From positions 62,001 through 126,000 of the forward strand of contig NZ_PQSU01000020.1 in assembly GCF_002920615.1 (NCBI RefSeq): DNA of 64,000 nt, given 5' to 3'. The notes below the pieces were generated by a model. That model was not told the DNA's origin. It saw only the letters and a list, made by a program, of their open reading frames with translations, and ran no database searches. A program made the translations under genes and the position numbers. Source of the DNA: Streptomyces sp. Ru62. Its GTDB lineage: Bacteria > Actinomycetota > Actinomycetes > Streptomycetales > Streptomycetaceae. Shown here piece by piece: positions 53,014 through 63,125 of this stretch (position 1 is its first letter; every line of letters starts with the position of its first letter).

Positions 53014-53418
53014 TCAGGACGCGGCGCGGTGCATACCCCGCCCGGCCAGAGCGATCACTCCGGAGACGACGGCGGTCCCGGCGAGGCTGCCGATCATGAC
53101 CAGGCCCACGCCGATCACGAAGAGGCCGCTGGCGTCGTCCGACCAGTCGTACCAGGCCGCGGCCGTCAGCCCGGCCGTGGTGCCGAGGACCGCGCTCGCG
53201 GTGTGCCCCCGGGACACGGCCCAGTACACCGGCACCAGCAGCGTGAGTACCAGCCCGATCACCTGCCAGGCCTCGTACGGGCCGGTCGTCGAGCCGTCCG
53301 GGTGCACGTCCCGCCGCTGGTCCCAGCCCAGCCAGGCGGCCCACGCCGCCATGGCGACCAGGGCGGACGCGAGGGCCGCAAGCATCGGGAGAACGGGTTT
53401 CACAAGGTCTTGGCGCAT
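53014..53418 (-). CDS. Four-helix integral membrane protein, unknown
   Basis: 134 aa from ATG 53418 (MRQDLVKPVLPMLAALASAL). Four hydrophobic segments; the second pair is ASAVLGTTAGLTAAAWYDWS and GLFVIGVGLVMIGSLAGTAV. No known family. Divergent from nadE. Confidence 0.65.
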   Translation of the reverse strand: MRQDLVKPVLPMLAALASALVAMAAWAAWLGWDQRRDVHPDGSTTGPYEAWQVIGLVLTLLVPVYWAVSRGHTASAVLGTTAGLTAAAWYDWSDDASGLFVIGVGLVMIGSLAGTAVVSGVIALAGRGMHRAAS

Positions 53419-53587
53419 GCCTCCAGCCTCCGGGTCCGCACCGGCACCGGCCAGAGCGCACGTACTCAGGTCCACCCCGGTACCCCGGCGTACCGCGCCC
53501 GAGTAGCACGACGGACCGGTGGCCCGGAGTACCGGCGGACCGGTGTACCCGAGGAGCCCGGCGCGGCCGGGATCTAGGCTTCCAGAC

Positions 53588-55654
53588 ATGAAGGAAGCCC
53601 CGTTGAACTTCTGGTCGCTCTACAGCCACGGCTTCGCGCGCGTCGCCGCGTGCACCGGCCACACCGTCATCGCCGACCCGCGGGCCAACGCCGAAGCGGT
53701 CCTGCGCCTGGCGCGCGGGTGCGCGGACGAGGGCGTCGCCGTCGCCGTCTTCCCCGAGCTGGGCCTGACCGGCTACTCGATCGAGGACCTGCTGCTCCAG
53801 GACGCGCTGCTCGACCAGGTCGAGGCGGCCCTGCGGACCATCGTGGCCGGGTCGGCGGAGCTGCTGCCGGTGCTGGTCGTCGGCGCCCCGCTGCGCCACC
53901 GCCACCGGATCTACAACTGCGCGGTGATCGTGCACCGCGGCCGGATCCTCGGTGTCGTACCGAAGTCGTACCCGCCGACCTACCGCGAGTTCTACGAGCG
54001 CCGGCAGATCGCCGACGGGCACGACGAGCGGGGCGGGAGCATCCGGGTCGCGGGTGCCGAAGTGCCGTTCGGGGTGGACCTGCTGTTCGCGGCCGAGGAC
54101 GTGCCGGGGCTCGTGCTGCACACCGAGATCTGCGAGGACATGTGGGTGCCGGTGCCGCCGAGCGCGGAGGCCGCCCTCGCCGGGGCGACCGTGCTGGTGA
54201 ACCTGTCGGGCAGCCCGATCACGGTCGGCCGGGCCGAGGACCGCAAGCTGCTGTGCCGCTCGGCGTCCTCCCGCTGCCTCGCCGCGTACGTCTACGCGGC
54301 GGCCGGCCTGGGCGAGTCGACCACCGATCTGTCCTGGGACGGGCAGACCATGATCTACGAGAACGGGGTGCTGCTCGCCGAGACCGACCGCTTCCCGCTC
54401 GGCGACCAGTACGCCGTCGCCGACGTGGACCTCGACCTGCTGCGGCAGGAACGGCACCGGATGGGCACCTTCGACGACAACCGCCGGGCCCACGCCGCCC
54501 GGACCGGTGACTTCCGGACGGTCTCCTTCGAGCTGGACCCGCCGCTCACCGACCTCGGGCTGCGCCGGCGCGTGGAGCGGTTCCCGTTCGTGCCCGCCGA
54601 CCCCGAGCGGCTCGCCCTGGACTGCTACGAGGCCTACAACATCCAGGTCGCCGGGCTCCAGCAGCGGCTCGCGGCGATCGGCGGCCCGAAGGTCGTCATC
54701 GGTGTGTCCGGCGGTCTGGACTCCACGCACGCGCTGATCGTCGCCGCCCGGGCGATGGACCGAGCGGGCCGGCCGCGCAGTGACATCCTGGCCTTCACCC
54801 TGCCCGGCTTCGCCACCAGCGACCACACCAAGGACAACGCGCACAAGCTGATGCGGGCGCTCGGCGTCACCGCCGCCGAGCTGGACATCACGCCGACCGC
54901 GCGGCTGATGCTGAAGGAGATCGGCCACCCGTTCGCCTCCGGTGAGCCGGTGTACGACGTCACCTTCGAGAACGTGCAGGCCGGTCTGCGCACCGACTAC
55001 CTGTTCCGGCTGGCCAACCAGCGCGGCGGCATCGTCCTCGGCACCGGCGACCTCTCCGAGCTTGCGCTCGGCTGGTCCACGTACGGCGTCGGCGACCAGA
55101 TGAGTCACTACAACGTCAACTCGGGGGTGCCGAAGACCTTCATCCAGCACCTGATCCGCTGGGTGATCAACAGCGGCCAGTTCGACGAGGAGACCGGTGA
55201 GGTCCTGGCCGCGATCCTGGACACCGAGATCAGCCCGGAGCTGGTGCCGGGCGAGGAGATGCAGTCCACCGAGTCGAAGATCGGCCCGTACGCGCTGCAC
55301 GACTTCACCCTCTTCCAGGTGCTGCGCTACGGGTTCCGGCCCTCGAAGATCGCCTTCCTGGCCTGGCACGCCTGGCACGACGCGAAGTCCGGCGCCTGGC
55401 CGCCGCACTTCCCCGAGGCCAAGCGGGTGGCGTACGACCTGCGGGAGATCCGGCACTGGCTGGAGGTGTTCTGCCGCCGGTTCTTCGCCTTCTCGCAGTT
55501 CAAGCGCTCGGCCATGCCGAACGGCCCGAAGGTGTCGGCGGGCGGCTCCCTCTCCCCGCGCGGCGACTGGCGGGCCCCCTCGGACGGCAACGCGGAGGTG
55601 TGGCTCAGGGACCTCGCCCGCTTCGACTTCGACAGCGCGGCGGCCGACCGGTAG
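53588..55654 (+). CDS. nadE: Glutamine-dependent NAD+ synthetase
   Basis: 688 aa from ATG 53588; TAGGCT ends seven bases before, so leaderless. Residues 1-290: a nitrilase-type glutaminase with Glu in FPELGLTGYS, Lys in VPKSYPPTYREFY and Cys in TEICEDMWVP. Residues 340-688: the synthetase, with PP-loop GVSGGLDSTHALIVA, followed by LGTGDLSELALGWSTYGVGD and the HYNVN stretch. It makes NAD+ from NaAD, ATP and glutamine, with ammonia tunnelled between the domains. All motifs intact. Confidence 0.96.
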   Translation: MKEAPLNFWSLYSHGFARVAACTGHTVIADPRANAEAVLRLARGCADEGVAVAVFPELGLTGYSIEDLLLQDALLDQVEAALRTIVAGSAELLPVLVVGAPLRHRHRIYNCAVIVHRGRILGVVPKSYPPTYREFYERRQIADGHDERGGSIRVAGAEVPFGVDLLFAAEDVPGLVLHTEICEDMWVPVPPSAEAALAGATVLVNLSGSPITVGRAEDRKLLCRSASSRCLAAYVYAAAGLGESTTDLSWDGQTMIYENGVLLAETDRFPLGDQYAVADVDLDLLRQERHRMGTFDDNRRAHAARTGDFRTVSFELDPPLTDLGLRRRVERFPFVPADPERLALDCYEAYNIQVAGLQQRLAAIGGPKVVIGVSGGLDSTHALIVAARAMDRAGRPRSDILAFTLPGFATSDHTKDNAHKLMRALGVTAAELDITPTARLMLKEIGHPFASGEPVYDVTFENVQAGLRTDYLFRLANQRGGIVLGTGDLSELALGWSTYGVGDQMSHYNVNSGVPKTFIQHLIRWVINSGQFDEETGEVLAAILDTEISPELVPGEEMQSTESKIGPYALHDFTLFQVLRYGFRPSKIAFLAWHAWHDAKSGAWPPHFPEAKRVAYDLREIRHWLEVFCRRFFAFSQFKRSAMPNGPKVSAGGSLSPRGDWRAPSDGNAEVWLRDLARFDFDSAAADR

Positions 55655-55692
55655 CCGGGCCCGGGTTGACCGGTGCCGGTGGCCGGCGCCGG

Positions 55693-56397
55693 TCAGGTGT
55701 TCCAGGTCTCGTCGTACGGGTCGCGCGGTGCCGTGACCGGGCGGGTGGAGGTGACCTTCAGGTAAGGGATCGGGCCGTTGTTGACCGGGTCACGGGTCAG
55801 TCCGGGGGCGTACGTGCCCGTCACCTCCAGCCACGCGTCCGGGCGCAGGACCGGTGGCAGCGCGCCGGTCAGCGCGATCTTCACCGGCTGGGCGTCCGCG
55901 GCACAGCAGTTGAGGGCCATGCGGACCAGGTAGGGCCGGCCCGCGTGGTCCAGGGCCAGGAAGCCGGTGACCCGGACGGCACGGCCGTGCAGGGCGCGGC
56001 CGTGTCCGTAGGCCGCGCGGGAGGCGTAGTCCACGACGGAGAGCGGCACCGGATCGCCGGCCGGCAGCGGCCCGTAGGCGTACGGCTTCTGCAGGGCCGT
56101 TCCGGAGCGCAGGGCGCTGTAGGAGCCGAGGGCGGGCGGTGCGATCAGGATCAGGGCGAGGAGCGGCAGCAGGAGCAGCCAGGCGACACGCGGCTCGGGG
56201 TGCGGGTGCCGCTCCCGGTCGCGCCGGCGTTCGTACCAGGCCGTCGCCAGGGCCGCCGCGACCAGGACCGCGCCCGAGGCCAGCAGCAGCGGGCGCAGGC
56301 CCGCCTTGACGTACCGCAGGTACAGGTCGGTGGTGCCCGCGTGCAGCAGCGCGCCGCCGAGCAGGAACAGGACGGCCGCCTGGGCCTGGCGGTTCAC
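55693..56397 (-). CDS. TIGR03943-type membrane protein (permease partner)
   Basis: 234 aa from GTG 56397, overlapping the permease stop (GTGA). Two membrane segments at the start (AAVLFLLGGALLHAGTTDLY, LLASGAVLVAAALATAW) and a third at 90-110, then an external domain with ALNCCAADAQPVKIALTGAL: a CC pair conserved in this group. Always coupled to a YraQ/UPF0718 permease in the genomes I know. Metal or thiol transport has been suggested for the pair. Confidence 0.82.
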   Translation of the reverse strand: MNRQAQAAVLFLLGGALLHAGTTDLYLRYVKAGLRPLLLASGAVLVAAALATAWYERRRDRERHPHPEPRVAWLLLLPLLALILIAPPALGSYSALRSGTALQKPYAYGPLPAGDPVPLSVVDYASRAAYGHGRALHGRAVRVTGFLALDHAGRPYLVRMALNCCAADAQPVKIALTGALPPVLRPDAWLEVTGTYAPGLTRDPVNNGPIPYLKVTSTRPVTAPRDPYDETWNT

Positions 56398-57404
56398 AGC
56401 AGCACCGCCCCGGTCAGTACGGCGCCCGCGACGGCCAGCGCGAAGGTGGCGGGCGCGAACCGGAGCGCGAAGGCACGGCCGAAGGTGCCGGCCTGCATCG
56501 CGAACAGCTTGAGGTCGATCATCGGGCCCACCACCAGGAACACCAGCTTGGCCGTCGGGGAGAACTGGGTGAGGGAGGCGGCGACGAACGCGTCCGCCTC
56601 CGAGCAGATCGACAGCAGGACGGCGAGCACGGCGAGGGCGAGCACCGAGACCAGCGGCGTGCCCGCGGCCGTGCGCAGCCAGTCCGCCGGGACCGCCGCC
56701 TTCAGCGTGGCCGCGGCCGTCGCGCCGAGCACGAGGAATCCGCCCGCGTGCATGACGTCGTGCCGGACCGCGCCCCAGAACGCCTCCCCCTTGGTCGCGC
56801 CCTCGTGCGCGCCGTGGGCCGGGGGGCGCAGCCAGTCGGTCCGGCCCAGCCGCTGCCACAGCCAGCCCATCGCGCAGGCCACCAGCAGGCTCGCCAGGAA
56901 GCGGGCCAGGACCATCTCCGGGTGCCCGGGGAAGGCGACGGCGGTGGCGGTCAGCACCACCGGGTTGATCGCGGGCGCGGAGAGCAGGAACGCCAGGGCG
57001 GCGGCGGGGGTCACGCCCCGGCGGACCAGAGCGCCCGCCACCGGCACCGACGCGCACTCGCAGCCCGGCAGCACCGCGCCCGCGACCCCCGCCACGGGCA
57101 CGGCGAGGGCGGGCCGGCGCGGCAGGGCGCGCGCGAAGAAGGACGCCGGGACGAACACCGCGATCGCCGCCGACAGCAGCACACCCAGCACCAGGAACGG
57201 CAGCGCCTGGACGGTCACCGCCACGAACACCGTCGTCCAGGTCTGCATCAGCGGTGTGCCGAGCGCCCCGCGGATCGGCGACTGCGCGAGCACGGCCATC
57301 AGGAGCACCAGGGTCAGCACCAGCGGGGAGCTGAGTCGCGGGCCACCCGGGGGGCCCGCACGGCTCGCGTCGGTACCCGGCGGGGCGTCTTCGATGATGG
57401 CCAC
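56394..57404 (-). CDS. Permease of the YraQ/UPF0718 family
   Basis: 336 aa from GTG 57404 with GGAGGGAA ahead. Eight or so membrane segments; the conserved VLPGCECASVPVAGALVRRG, SAPAINPVVLTATAVAFPGH and VVGPMIDLKLFAMQAGTFG mark this family. The Cys residues in GCEC face the pore in models of relatives. Works with the next gene. Confidence 0.87.
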   Translation of the reverse strand: MAIIEDAPPGTDASRAGPPGGPRLSSPLVLTLVLLMAVLAQSPIRGALGTPLMQTWTTVFVAVTVQALPFLVLGVLLSAAIAVFVPASFFARALPRRPALAVPVAGVAGAVLPGCECASVPVAGALVRRGVTPAAALAFLLSAPAINPVVLTATAVAFPGHPEMVLARFLASLLVACAMGWLWQRLGRTDWLRPPAHGAHEGATKGEAFWGAVRHDVMHAGGFLVLGATAAATLKAAVPADWLRTAAGTPLVSVLALAVLAVLLSICSEADAFVAASLTQFSPTAKLVFLVVGPMIDLKLFAMQAGTFGRAFALRFAPATFALAVAGAVLTGAVLL

Positions 57405-57515
57405 GGGCGGTTCCCTCCGACTGCTGCTCTGCCTCCCCTTCCCTACGCGGGTTCGAGCACGGGCGTTCAGGCCGTTGCTGGAACCACTCAACTCCTTGGT
57501 GCACTCTTTTCCCTC

Positions 57516-59399
57516 GTGGCGAGCGTTCCGTATCAAGGGGGGCCGGGGTCCCCGCCGGCGCACATGGTGGTGTGCGGTGACGACGGGCTCGCGCACCGGC
57601 TGGCCGCCGAGTTGCGCGGGGTCTACGGCGAGCAGGTCACCCTCGTCGTGCCGCCGAACGAGCGCACCGTCCGGCCCCCGGTGGTCGGCCGCGCCCGGTC
57701 CGCGTCGGCCGCGCTGTTCGACCGCGTGGTCAGCGCCGCCGTGGGCACCGTGGGCCGCTCCGGCGCGGGCGGGCAGCCCGCCGGCGCCACGGCCGGTCAA
57801 CACCCCGAAGCGGACGGGGTGCTGGAGGCCGCCGAGCTGACCGAGGCGGTGCTCGCCGAGGCCGGGGTGGCCCGGGCCGCCGCACTGGCCCTCGTGTACG
57901 ACGACGACGAGACCAACATCCGGGCCGCCCTGACCGCCCGTCGGCTCAACCCCCGGCTGCGGCTCGTCCTGCGGCTGTACAACCGGCGGCTGGGCCAGCA
58001 CATCGAGGAACTCCTCGATCAGGCCGCCGCGTTGGCCGCCGGGGACGACGGCGGCACGGGCACCGCCACCGAGGCGTCCACCACCGTGCTGTCCGACGCC
58101 GACACCGCCGCGCCCGCACTGGCCGCCACCGCCGTCGCCGGCACCAGCAGGGTCGTCCAGACCGAGGGCCTGCTGCTGCGGGCCGTGGAACGGCCGTTGT
58201 CCGGGGACGGCCCCGGCACCGGGCTGCACACCCTCGCCCTGCTCTCGGGCGGTGACCCGGCCGGCACCGAAGGCCCGTACGGCGCCGGGGAACAACAGCC
58301 CCGGCTGCTCCCCGACGACGAGGAGGTCCGGCAGGCCGCCGGACGGCAGGCCGTGGTGCTGGAACACGTCTCCGCCACGGCCGGTGGCGAGTCCGCCGCG
58401 TCCGCCCGTCGCGCGATGACCGGCGTACCGCCGCTCGGCTCCCTGTTCTCCCGGCGGCTGCGCTGGTCCCTGGCCGTGCTCGCCGGCTGTGTGGTCGGCC
58501 TCGCCGTCGCCCTGTGGGTGGTCACCGGGATCCATCCGCTGCGCGCCTTCTACATCACCCTCCTCGACCTGTTCGCGATCGACGACCCGGCCCTGAGGGA
58601 ACCCCTGGGCCGCCAGCTGCTGCAACTCCTCTCCGCGCTCGTCGGGTTGCTGCTGCTGCCGTTGCTGCTGGCCGCCGCGCTGGAGGCGTTCGGCACCTTC
58701 CGCACCGCCTCCGCCCTGCGCAAGCCGCCGCGCGGGCTGAGCGGACACGTCGTCCTGCTCGGGCTCGGCAAGATCGGCACCCGGGTGCTGACCCGGCTGC
58801 GGGAACTGAACATCCCCGTGGTGTGCGTCGAGTCCGACCCGGAGGCGCGGGGTCTGGCCACCGCCCGCCGGCTACGGGTGCCGGTGGTGCTCGGGGACGT
58901 CACCCAGGAAGGCGTCCTGGAGGCCGCCCAGATCCAACGGGCCCAGGCCCTGCTCGCGGTGACCAGCTCCGACACCACCAATCTGGAGGCCGTGCTCTAC
59001 GCGCGGACCGTACGACCCGATCTGCGGGTGGTGCTGCGGCTGTACGACGACGACTTCGCCACCGCCGTGTACCGCACCCTCCGCACCGCCTACCCGCGGG
59101 CGCTGACCCGGAGCCGGAGCGTCACCCACCTCGCCGCTCCCGCGTTCGCCGGGGCCATGCTGGGGCGGCAGGTGCTCGGGGCCGTCGCCGTGGAGCGGAG
59201 GGTGCTGCTGTTCGCAGCGGTGGACGTGGACGGGCATCCCCAGCTGGAGGGCCGGACCGTGCGGGAGGCTTTCCGGGCCGGGTCCTGGCGGGTGCTGGCG
59301 CTGCTGGGCCGCGCCGACACCTCTGCCTCCCATGTGCTGGGCAAGGGCGACCGGGTGGTGGTCGCCGCCACCCGAAGGGGCCTCGCGGAGCTGCGCTGA
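57516..59399 (+). CDS. Ion channel/RCK protein with two NAD-binding domains
   Basis: 627 aa from GTG 57516. Residues 15-170 a TrkA-N-like domain (HMVVCGDDGLAHRLAAELRG), with an Ala/Gly-rich insert up to 290. Residues 300-390: two membrane segments around a pore-like stretch (FYITLLDLFAIDDP). Residues 400-627: a second RCK, GHVVLLGLGKIGTRVLTRLR then VLGDVTQEGVLEAAQI, and a C-terminal RCK_C part. The arrangement resembles the CASTOR/POLLUX-type proteins. It should control cation flux by nucleotide binding. No ribosome site; a -10-like CACTCT lies eight bases before. Confidence 0.8.
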   Translation: MASVPYQGGPGSPPAHMVVCGDDGLAHRLAAELRGVYGEQVTLVVPPNERTVRPPVVGRARSASAALFDRVVSAAVGTVGRSGAGGQPAGATAGQHPEADGVLEAAELTEAVLAEAGVARAAALALVYDDDETNIRAALTARRLNPRLRLVLRLYNRRLGQHIEELLDQAAALAAGDDGGTGTATEASTTVLSDADTAAPALAATAVAGTSRVVQTEGLLLRAVERPLSGDGPGTGLHTLALLSGGDPAGTEGPYGAGEQQPRLLPDDEEVRQAAGRQAVVLEHVSATAGGESAASARRAMTGVPPLGSLFSRRLRWSLAVLAGCVVGLAVALWVVTGIHPLRAFYITLLDLFAIDDPALREPLGRQLLQLLSALVGLLLLPLLLAAALEAFGTFRTASALRKPPRGLSGHVVLLGLGKIGTRVLTRLRELNIPVVCVESDPEARGLATARRLRVPVVLGDVTQEGVLEAAQIQRAQALLAVTSSDTTNLEAVLYARTVRPDLRVVLRLYDDDFATAVYRTLRTAYPRALTRSRSVTHLAAPAFAGAMLGRQVLGAVAVERRVLLFAAVDVDGHPQLEGRTVREAFRAGSWRVLALLGRADTSASHVLGKGDRVVVAATRRGLAELR

Positions 59400-59413
59400 C
59401 CCCAGGGCCCGTC

Positions 59414-61240
59414 CTAGGCCGGCAGGTGCCGTGCCGCGAACTCCAGCTCCAGTCTCACCTGCTTGATCCGCTCGTCCACGACCAGCGAGCCGTGCCCCGC
59501 GTCGTACCGGTACACCTCGTGGACCGCGCCCCGGGCCTCCAGTCTCTTGACGTAGTTGTCGATCTGGCGGATCGGGCAGCGCGGGTCGTTGACACCCGCC
59601 GAGATGTAGACCGGGGCCTTGACCTGGTCGACGTACGTCAGCGGGGAGGACGCCTCGAAGCGCTCCGGGACCTCCTCCGGGGTCCCGCCCAGCAGGGTGC
59701 GGTCCATGGCCTTCAGGGACTCCATCTCGTCGTGGTACGCGGTGACGTAGTCCGCGACGGGCACCACCGCGATGCCCAGCGCCCAGGCCTCCGGCTGGGT
59801 GCCGACGCCGAGCAGGGTCAGGTAGCCGCCCCAGGAGGCGCCGGTCAGGATCAGGCGGGCGGGGTCGGCGAGACCGGAGGAGACCGCCCAGTCGCGCACC
59901 GCCGCCACGTCCTCCAGCTCGATCAGGCCGACGCGGTGCTTGAGGGCGTCCGTCCAGGCGCGGCCGTAGCCGGTGGAGCCGCGGTAGTTGATGCGGACCA
60001 CCGCGTACCCGTGGTCGACCCAGGCGGCCGGGCCGGCGGCGAAGGAGTCGCTGTCGTGCCAGGTCGGGCCGCCGTGCAGGTCGAAGACGGTGGGCAGGGG
60101 GCCCGTGGCACCCGCCGGCTTCTGGACCAGGGCGTGAATGCGACCGCCGGGGCCCTCCACCCACACGTCCTCCACCGGCACCGACGCCGGGCACGCCATG
60201 CCCGGGGGGTCCAGCACCACACCGCCGGCCGTGGAGCGGACTGCCGGGGGCTCGGCGGCCGACGACCACAGGTACTCCACGCTGCCGTCGGGGCGGGCGG
60301 TCGCGCCGGAGACCGTGCCGGGCGGGGTGGGGATGCGGGTCAGCTCGCGGGTCGACACGTCGTACCGGAACAGTTCGCTGCGGGCCTCGAAGCCGTGGAC
60401 GATGAGCAGGGCCGAGCCGTCCGGGTACCACTCGGCGCTCACGTCACCGGGCAGGTCCAGGGCCAGGTCGGTCTCCTCGCCCGTGGCCACGTCCCACACC
60501 AGCGGCTCCCAGCGGCCCCGGCGCTGGTGGCCGATGAGCAGCCGGGTGTCGCCGTCGACCGGGGCGAAGCCCAGCACCTCCAGGCCCAGCTCCTCGGTGC
60601 CGCCCTTGGTGTCGTCCAGCTCGGCGACCGTCGTGCCGTCCGGGCGGAGCACCCGCAGGGCCGCGTGCATGGCGTCGCCGTGCTCGGTGTGCTCCACGGC
60701 GATCAGGGAGCCGTCGTGCGAGAGGTCGCCGACGCCCGCCGACTCGCGGTGGCGGTAGATCTCCACCGGGTCCGCGCCCTCGCGGGCCAGGTGGATCGTC
60801 GTACCCTCCTCGTCCGTGGAGCGGCCGACGACCGCCGTGCGGCCGTCGCGGGACAGGGCCAGGCCGGCCGGGTAGGACGGGTCGAGACCGGGCACGGCCG
60901 GCTCGTCCGGGCCGCCCGTGAACGGCTGGCGGCGCCAGATGCCGAACTCGTCGCCGTCCTTGTCGTCGAACCACCAGATGAAGGCGCCGTCCGGGGAGAG
61001 CACGCCGTCCGTCGTGCCGTTCGGCCGGGCCGTCGCCTGGCGCTGCTCGCCCGTCGCTCTGTCCCAGGCGTACAGCTCGTACGTCCCCGTCGCGTTCGAC
61101 ACGAACAGGGAGCGGTCCGGCGCGTCCTCCGCCCAGTCGGGCAGCGACACCCGCGGCGCCCGGAAGCGCTTCTCCCAGTCCGGCATGTCGGGTGTGTGCT
61201 GCGTGCTCGGCGTACCGCTGTCGTTCATGGCCCCAGTCAT
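59414..61240 (-). CDS. S9-family prolyl oligopeptidase-like serine peptidase
   Basis: 608 aa. The N-terminal 350 residues are a beta-propeller (repeats such as DGAFIWWFDDKDGDEFGIWR). The catalytic domain has the nucleophile in LTGASWGGYLTLLG, Asp in SAGVNDPRCPI and His in YDAGHGSLV. It cleaves short peptides or acyl-amino acids; no signal peptide. ATG 61240 preferred because CACTAT ends six bases upstream; ATG 61228 is an alternative. Divergent from the methyltransferase gene, 71 bp away. Confidence 0.9.
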   Translation of the reverse strand: MTGAMNDSGTPSTQHTPDMPDWEKRFRAPRVSLPDWAEDAPDRSLFVSNATGTYELYAWDRATGEQRQATARPNGTTDGVLSPDGAFIWWFDDKDGDEFGIWRRQPFTGGPDEPAVPGLDPSYPAGLALSRDGRTAVVGRSTDEEGTTIHLAREGADPVEIYRHRESAGVGDLSHDGSLIAVEHTEHGDAMHAALRVLRPDGTTVAELDDTKGGTEELGLEVLGFAPVDGDTRLLIGHQRRGRWEPLVWDVATGEETDLALDLPGDVSAEWYPDGSALLIVHGFEARSELFRYDVSTRELTRIPTPPGTVSGATARPDGSVEYLWSSAAEPPAVRSTAGGVVLDPPGMACPASVPVEDVWVEGPGGRIHALVQKPAGATGPLPTVFDLHGGPTWHDSDSFAAGPAAWVDHGYAVVRINYRGSTGYGRAWTDALKHRVGLIELEDVAAVRDWAVSSGLADPARLILTGASWGGYLTLLGVGTQPEAWALGIAVVPVADYVTAYHDEMESLKAMDRTLLGGTPEEVPERFEASSPLTYVDQVKAPVYISAGVNDPRCPIRQIDNYVKRLEARGAVHEVYRYDAGHGSLVVDERIKQVRLELEFAARHLPA

Positions 61241-61311
61241 GCGCCCATAGTGCCTGGCCGCGCCGACAATTGGGTGGCGGGAGCCCACAGCCTGTGGATA
61301 ACTTCCGCGGC

Positions 61312-62178
61312 ATGAGCGTTCCCACCACTTCTCCGTCCGCAACCGAGGAGCCGTCGTCCCCGTCCGTCCCCGAGGGCTGGCGCGAGGACAACCGGGCCAT
61401 GTGGGACGAGAGGGTCCCCCTGCACGTCGCCGGGTCCTTCTACGACCTCGACGGCTTCCGCACCCGCCGGGACGACCTGCGGGACTTCGAGCGGGCGGAG
61501 GTCGGGGACGTCACCGGCAAGTCGTTGCTGCACCTGCAGTGCCACATCGGCACCGACACGCTCTCCTGGCTCCACCGCGGCGCCGCCCGCGTCGTCGGCC
61601 TGGACTTCTCCGCACCCGCGGTGGAGGCGGCCCGCGCGCTGGCCGCCGACCTCGGCCACGGCCCCGACCGGGCGGCCTTCGTCACCAGCGACGTGTACGA
61701 CGCGGCCGGGGCCGTGCCCGAGCCGTCGTACGACATCGTCTACACCGGGCTGGGCGCCCTGTGCTGGCTGCCGGACCTCGGGCGCTGGGCGGAGACGGCC
61801 GCCTCCCTCGTCGCGCCCGGCGGGTTCCTCTACCTCGCCGAGTTCCACCCGATCACCGAGACCCTGGACGACGAGACCGGCACCCGCGTCGTGCGCGACT
61901 ACTTCACCCGGGACGCGCAGGTGTGGAACGAACCGGGGACCTACGCCGACCTGGACGCCGTCACCGTCCACAACCGCAGCGTGGAGTGGCTGCACTCCCT
62001 CGGGGACGTGGTCTCCGCGCTCGCCGCGGCGGGGCTGCGCATCGAGTTCCTGCACGAGCACGACGTGTCGCTCTTCCCGCGCTTCAAGAACTTCGAGGTG
62101 CGCGACGGCTACCACAGGTTCCCGGCGGACCATCCGCGCATCCCGCTGATCTACTCCCTGAGGGCGAGCAAGAGCTGA
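61312..62178 (+). CDS. SAM-dependent methyltransferase (class I)
   Basis: 288 aa. LLHLQCHIGTDTLSWLHRGA is motif I (SAM binding; HLQCHIGTD variant), VVGLDFSAPAVEAARAL motif II and DIVYTGLGALCWLPDLGRWA motif post-I. The sequence MWDERVPLHVAGSFYDLDGF at the N-terminus is typical of this subgroup. Acceptor unknown. A DnaA-box-like TGTGGATAA lies 11 bp before the ATG. Confidence 0.85.
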   Translation: MSVPTTSPSATEEPSSPSVPEGWREDNRAMWDERVPLHVAGSFYDLDGFRTRRDDLRDFERAEVGDVTGKSLLHLQCHIGTDTLSWLHRGAARVVGLDFSAPAVEAARALAADLGHGPDRAAFVTSDVYDAAGAVPEPSYDIVYTGLGALCWLPDLGRWAETAASLVAPGGFLYLAEFHPITETLDDETGTRVVRDYFTRDAQVWNEPGTYADLDAVTVHNRSVEWLHSLGDVVSALAAAGLRIEFLHEHDVSLFPRFKNFEVRDGYHRFPADHPRIPLIYSLRASKS

Positions 62179-62212
62179 CCCGAGGCGTGGACGCCGGGGC
62201 GGGCGCCGTACC

Positions 62213-63013
62213 GTGGAGGGCGTGTACCGGTTTCTGCTGACACCCCGCTGGTGGGGCATCAACGTCTTCGTGCTGCTCGCCATCCCGTTCTGCGTCTTCA
62301 TGGGGTCGTGGCAGCTGAGCCGGTTCGAGGGGCGAGTGCAGGACCACCGTGCCGCGACCGAGCAGGCCGCCTCGGACCGGGGCGAGGCCGCTCGCCCGCT
62401 GGACTCGATGCTGCCCGTCGACAAGAGCACGTCGGGGCGGCGGGTCACCGCGAGCGGGCGGTACGGGGAGCAGTTGCTGGTGCCCGGGCGGGAGCTCGAT
62501 GGCAAGCGCGGCTTCTACGTCCTGACCCTGCTGCGCACCGGTTCCGGCAAGGCGCTGCCGGTGGTGCGGGGCTGGCTGCCGGGTACGGCGGACGCGGCGA
62601 AGACGCCGGCGCCGCCCCGTGGTGAGGTCACCGTCACCGGTGCGCTGCAGGCGCCCGAGACCCCCGGGGACAACGGGGTCAGCGCGCAGGGCGGGCTCCC
62701 CGCCGGACAGACCGCGGCGATCAGCCCGGCGTCGCTGGTCAACCTGGTGCCGTACCGGCTGTACGACGCCTGGGTCACCCTGGACAAGGGGGACGCCGGG
62801 ATGAGGGCCGTGCCCGCGAGCGCGCCGGGTGGTACGGGGCTGGACCTGAAGGCGTTCCAGAACCTCGGTTACACCGGCGAGTGGTTCGTGTTCGCGGGCT
62901 TCGTGGTCTTCATGTGGTTCCGCCTGCTGCGGCGGGAGCTGGAGTTCCAACGGGACGCCGCGCTGGGCCTGGTGGCGGAGGAGCCGGAACAGCCTCCGGT
63001 GCCGGCCGGCTGA
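62213..63013 (+). CDS. SURF1-family protein
   Basis: 266 aa. Two membrane helices (NVFVLLAIPFCVFMGSWQLS near the start, WFVFAGFVVFMWFRLLRREL at the end) enclose an external domain with WQLSRFEGR and RGWLPGTADAAKTPAPPRGE, the family's (R/N)GW and W...R features. SURF1 assists insertion of haem into cytochrome c oxidase. Start at GTG 62213; GTG 62222 is an alternative. GC-rich short spacing from the methyltransferase suggests partial coupling. Confidence 0.86.
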   Translation: MEGVYRFLLTPRWWGINVFVLLAIPFCVFMGSWQLSRFEGRVQDHRAATEQAASDRGEAARPLDSMLPVDKSTSGRRVTASGRYGEQLLVPGRELDGKRGFYVLTLLRTGSGKALPVVRGWLPGTADAAKTPAPPRGEVTVTGALQAPETPGDNGVSAQGGLPAGQTAAISPASLVNLVPYRLYDAWVTLDKGDAGMRAVPASAPGGTGLDLKAFQNLGYTGEWFVFAGFVVFMWFRLLRRELEFQRDAALGLVAEEPEQPPVPAG

Positions 63014-63125
63014 CCTGCGCCCCGAAGGGGCGCGGGGAGCCGCGGGACCAGCCACGACGGACCCGCGGCCGCGCACGCTTCCCGTGACGGACGGCGTCCA
63101 CGCACCCCGCTCTCCCGGCGGAGCC

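Noticed and set aside
58514..61315. 933-codon plus-strand frame over the RCK protein's 3' part and the S9 peptidase
   Set aside because: It crosses two real genes and their junction in the wrong frame or strand.
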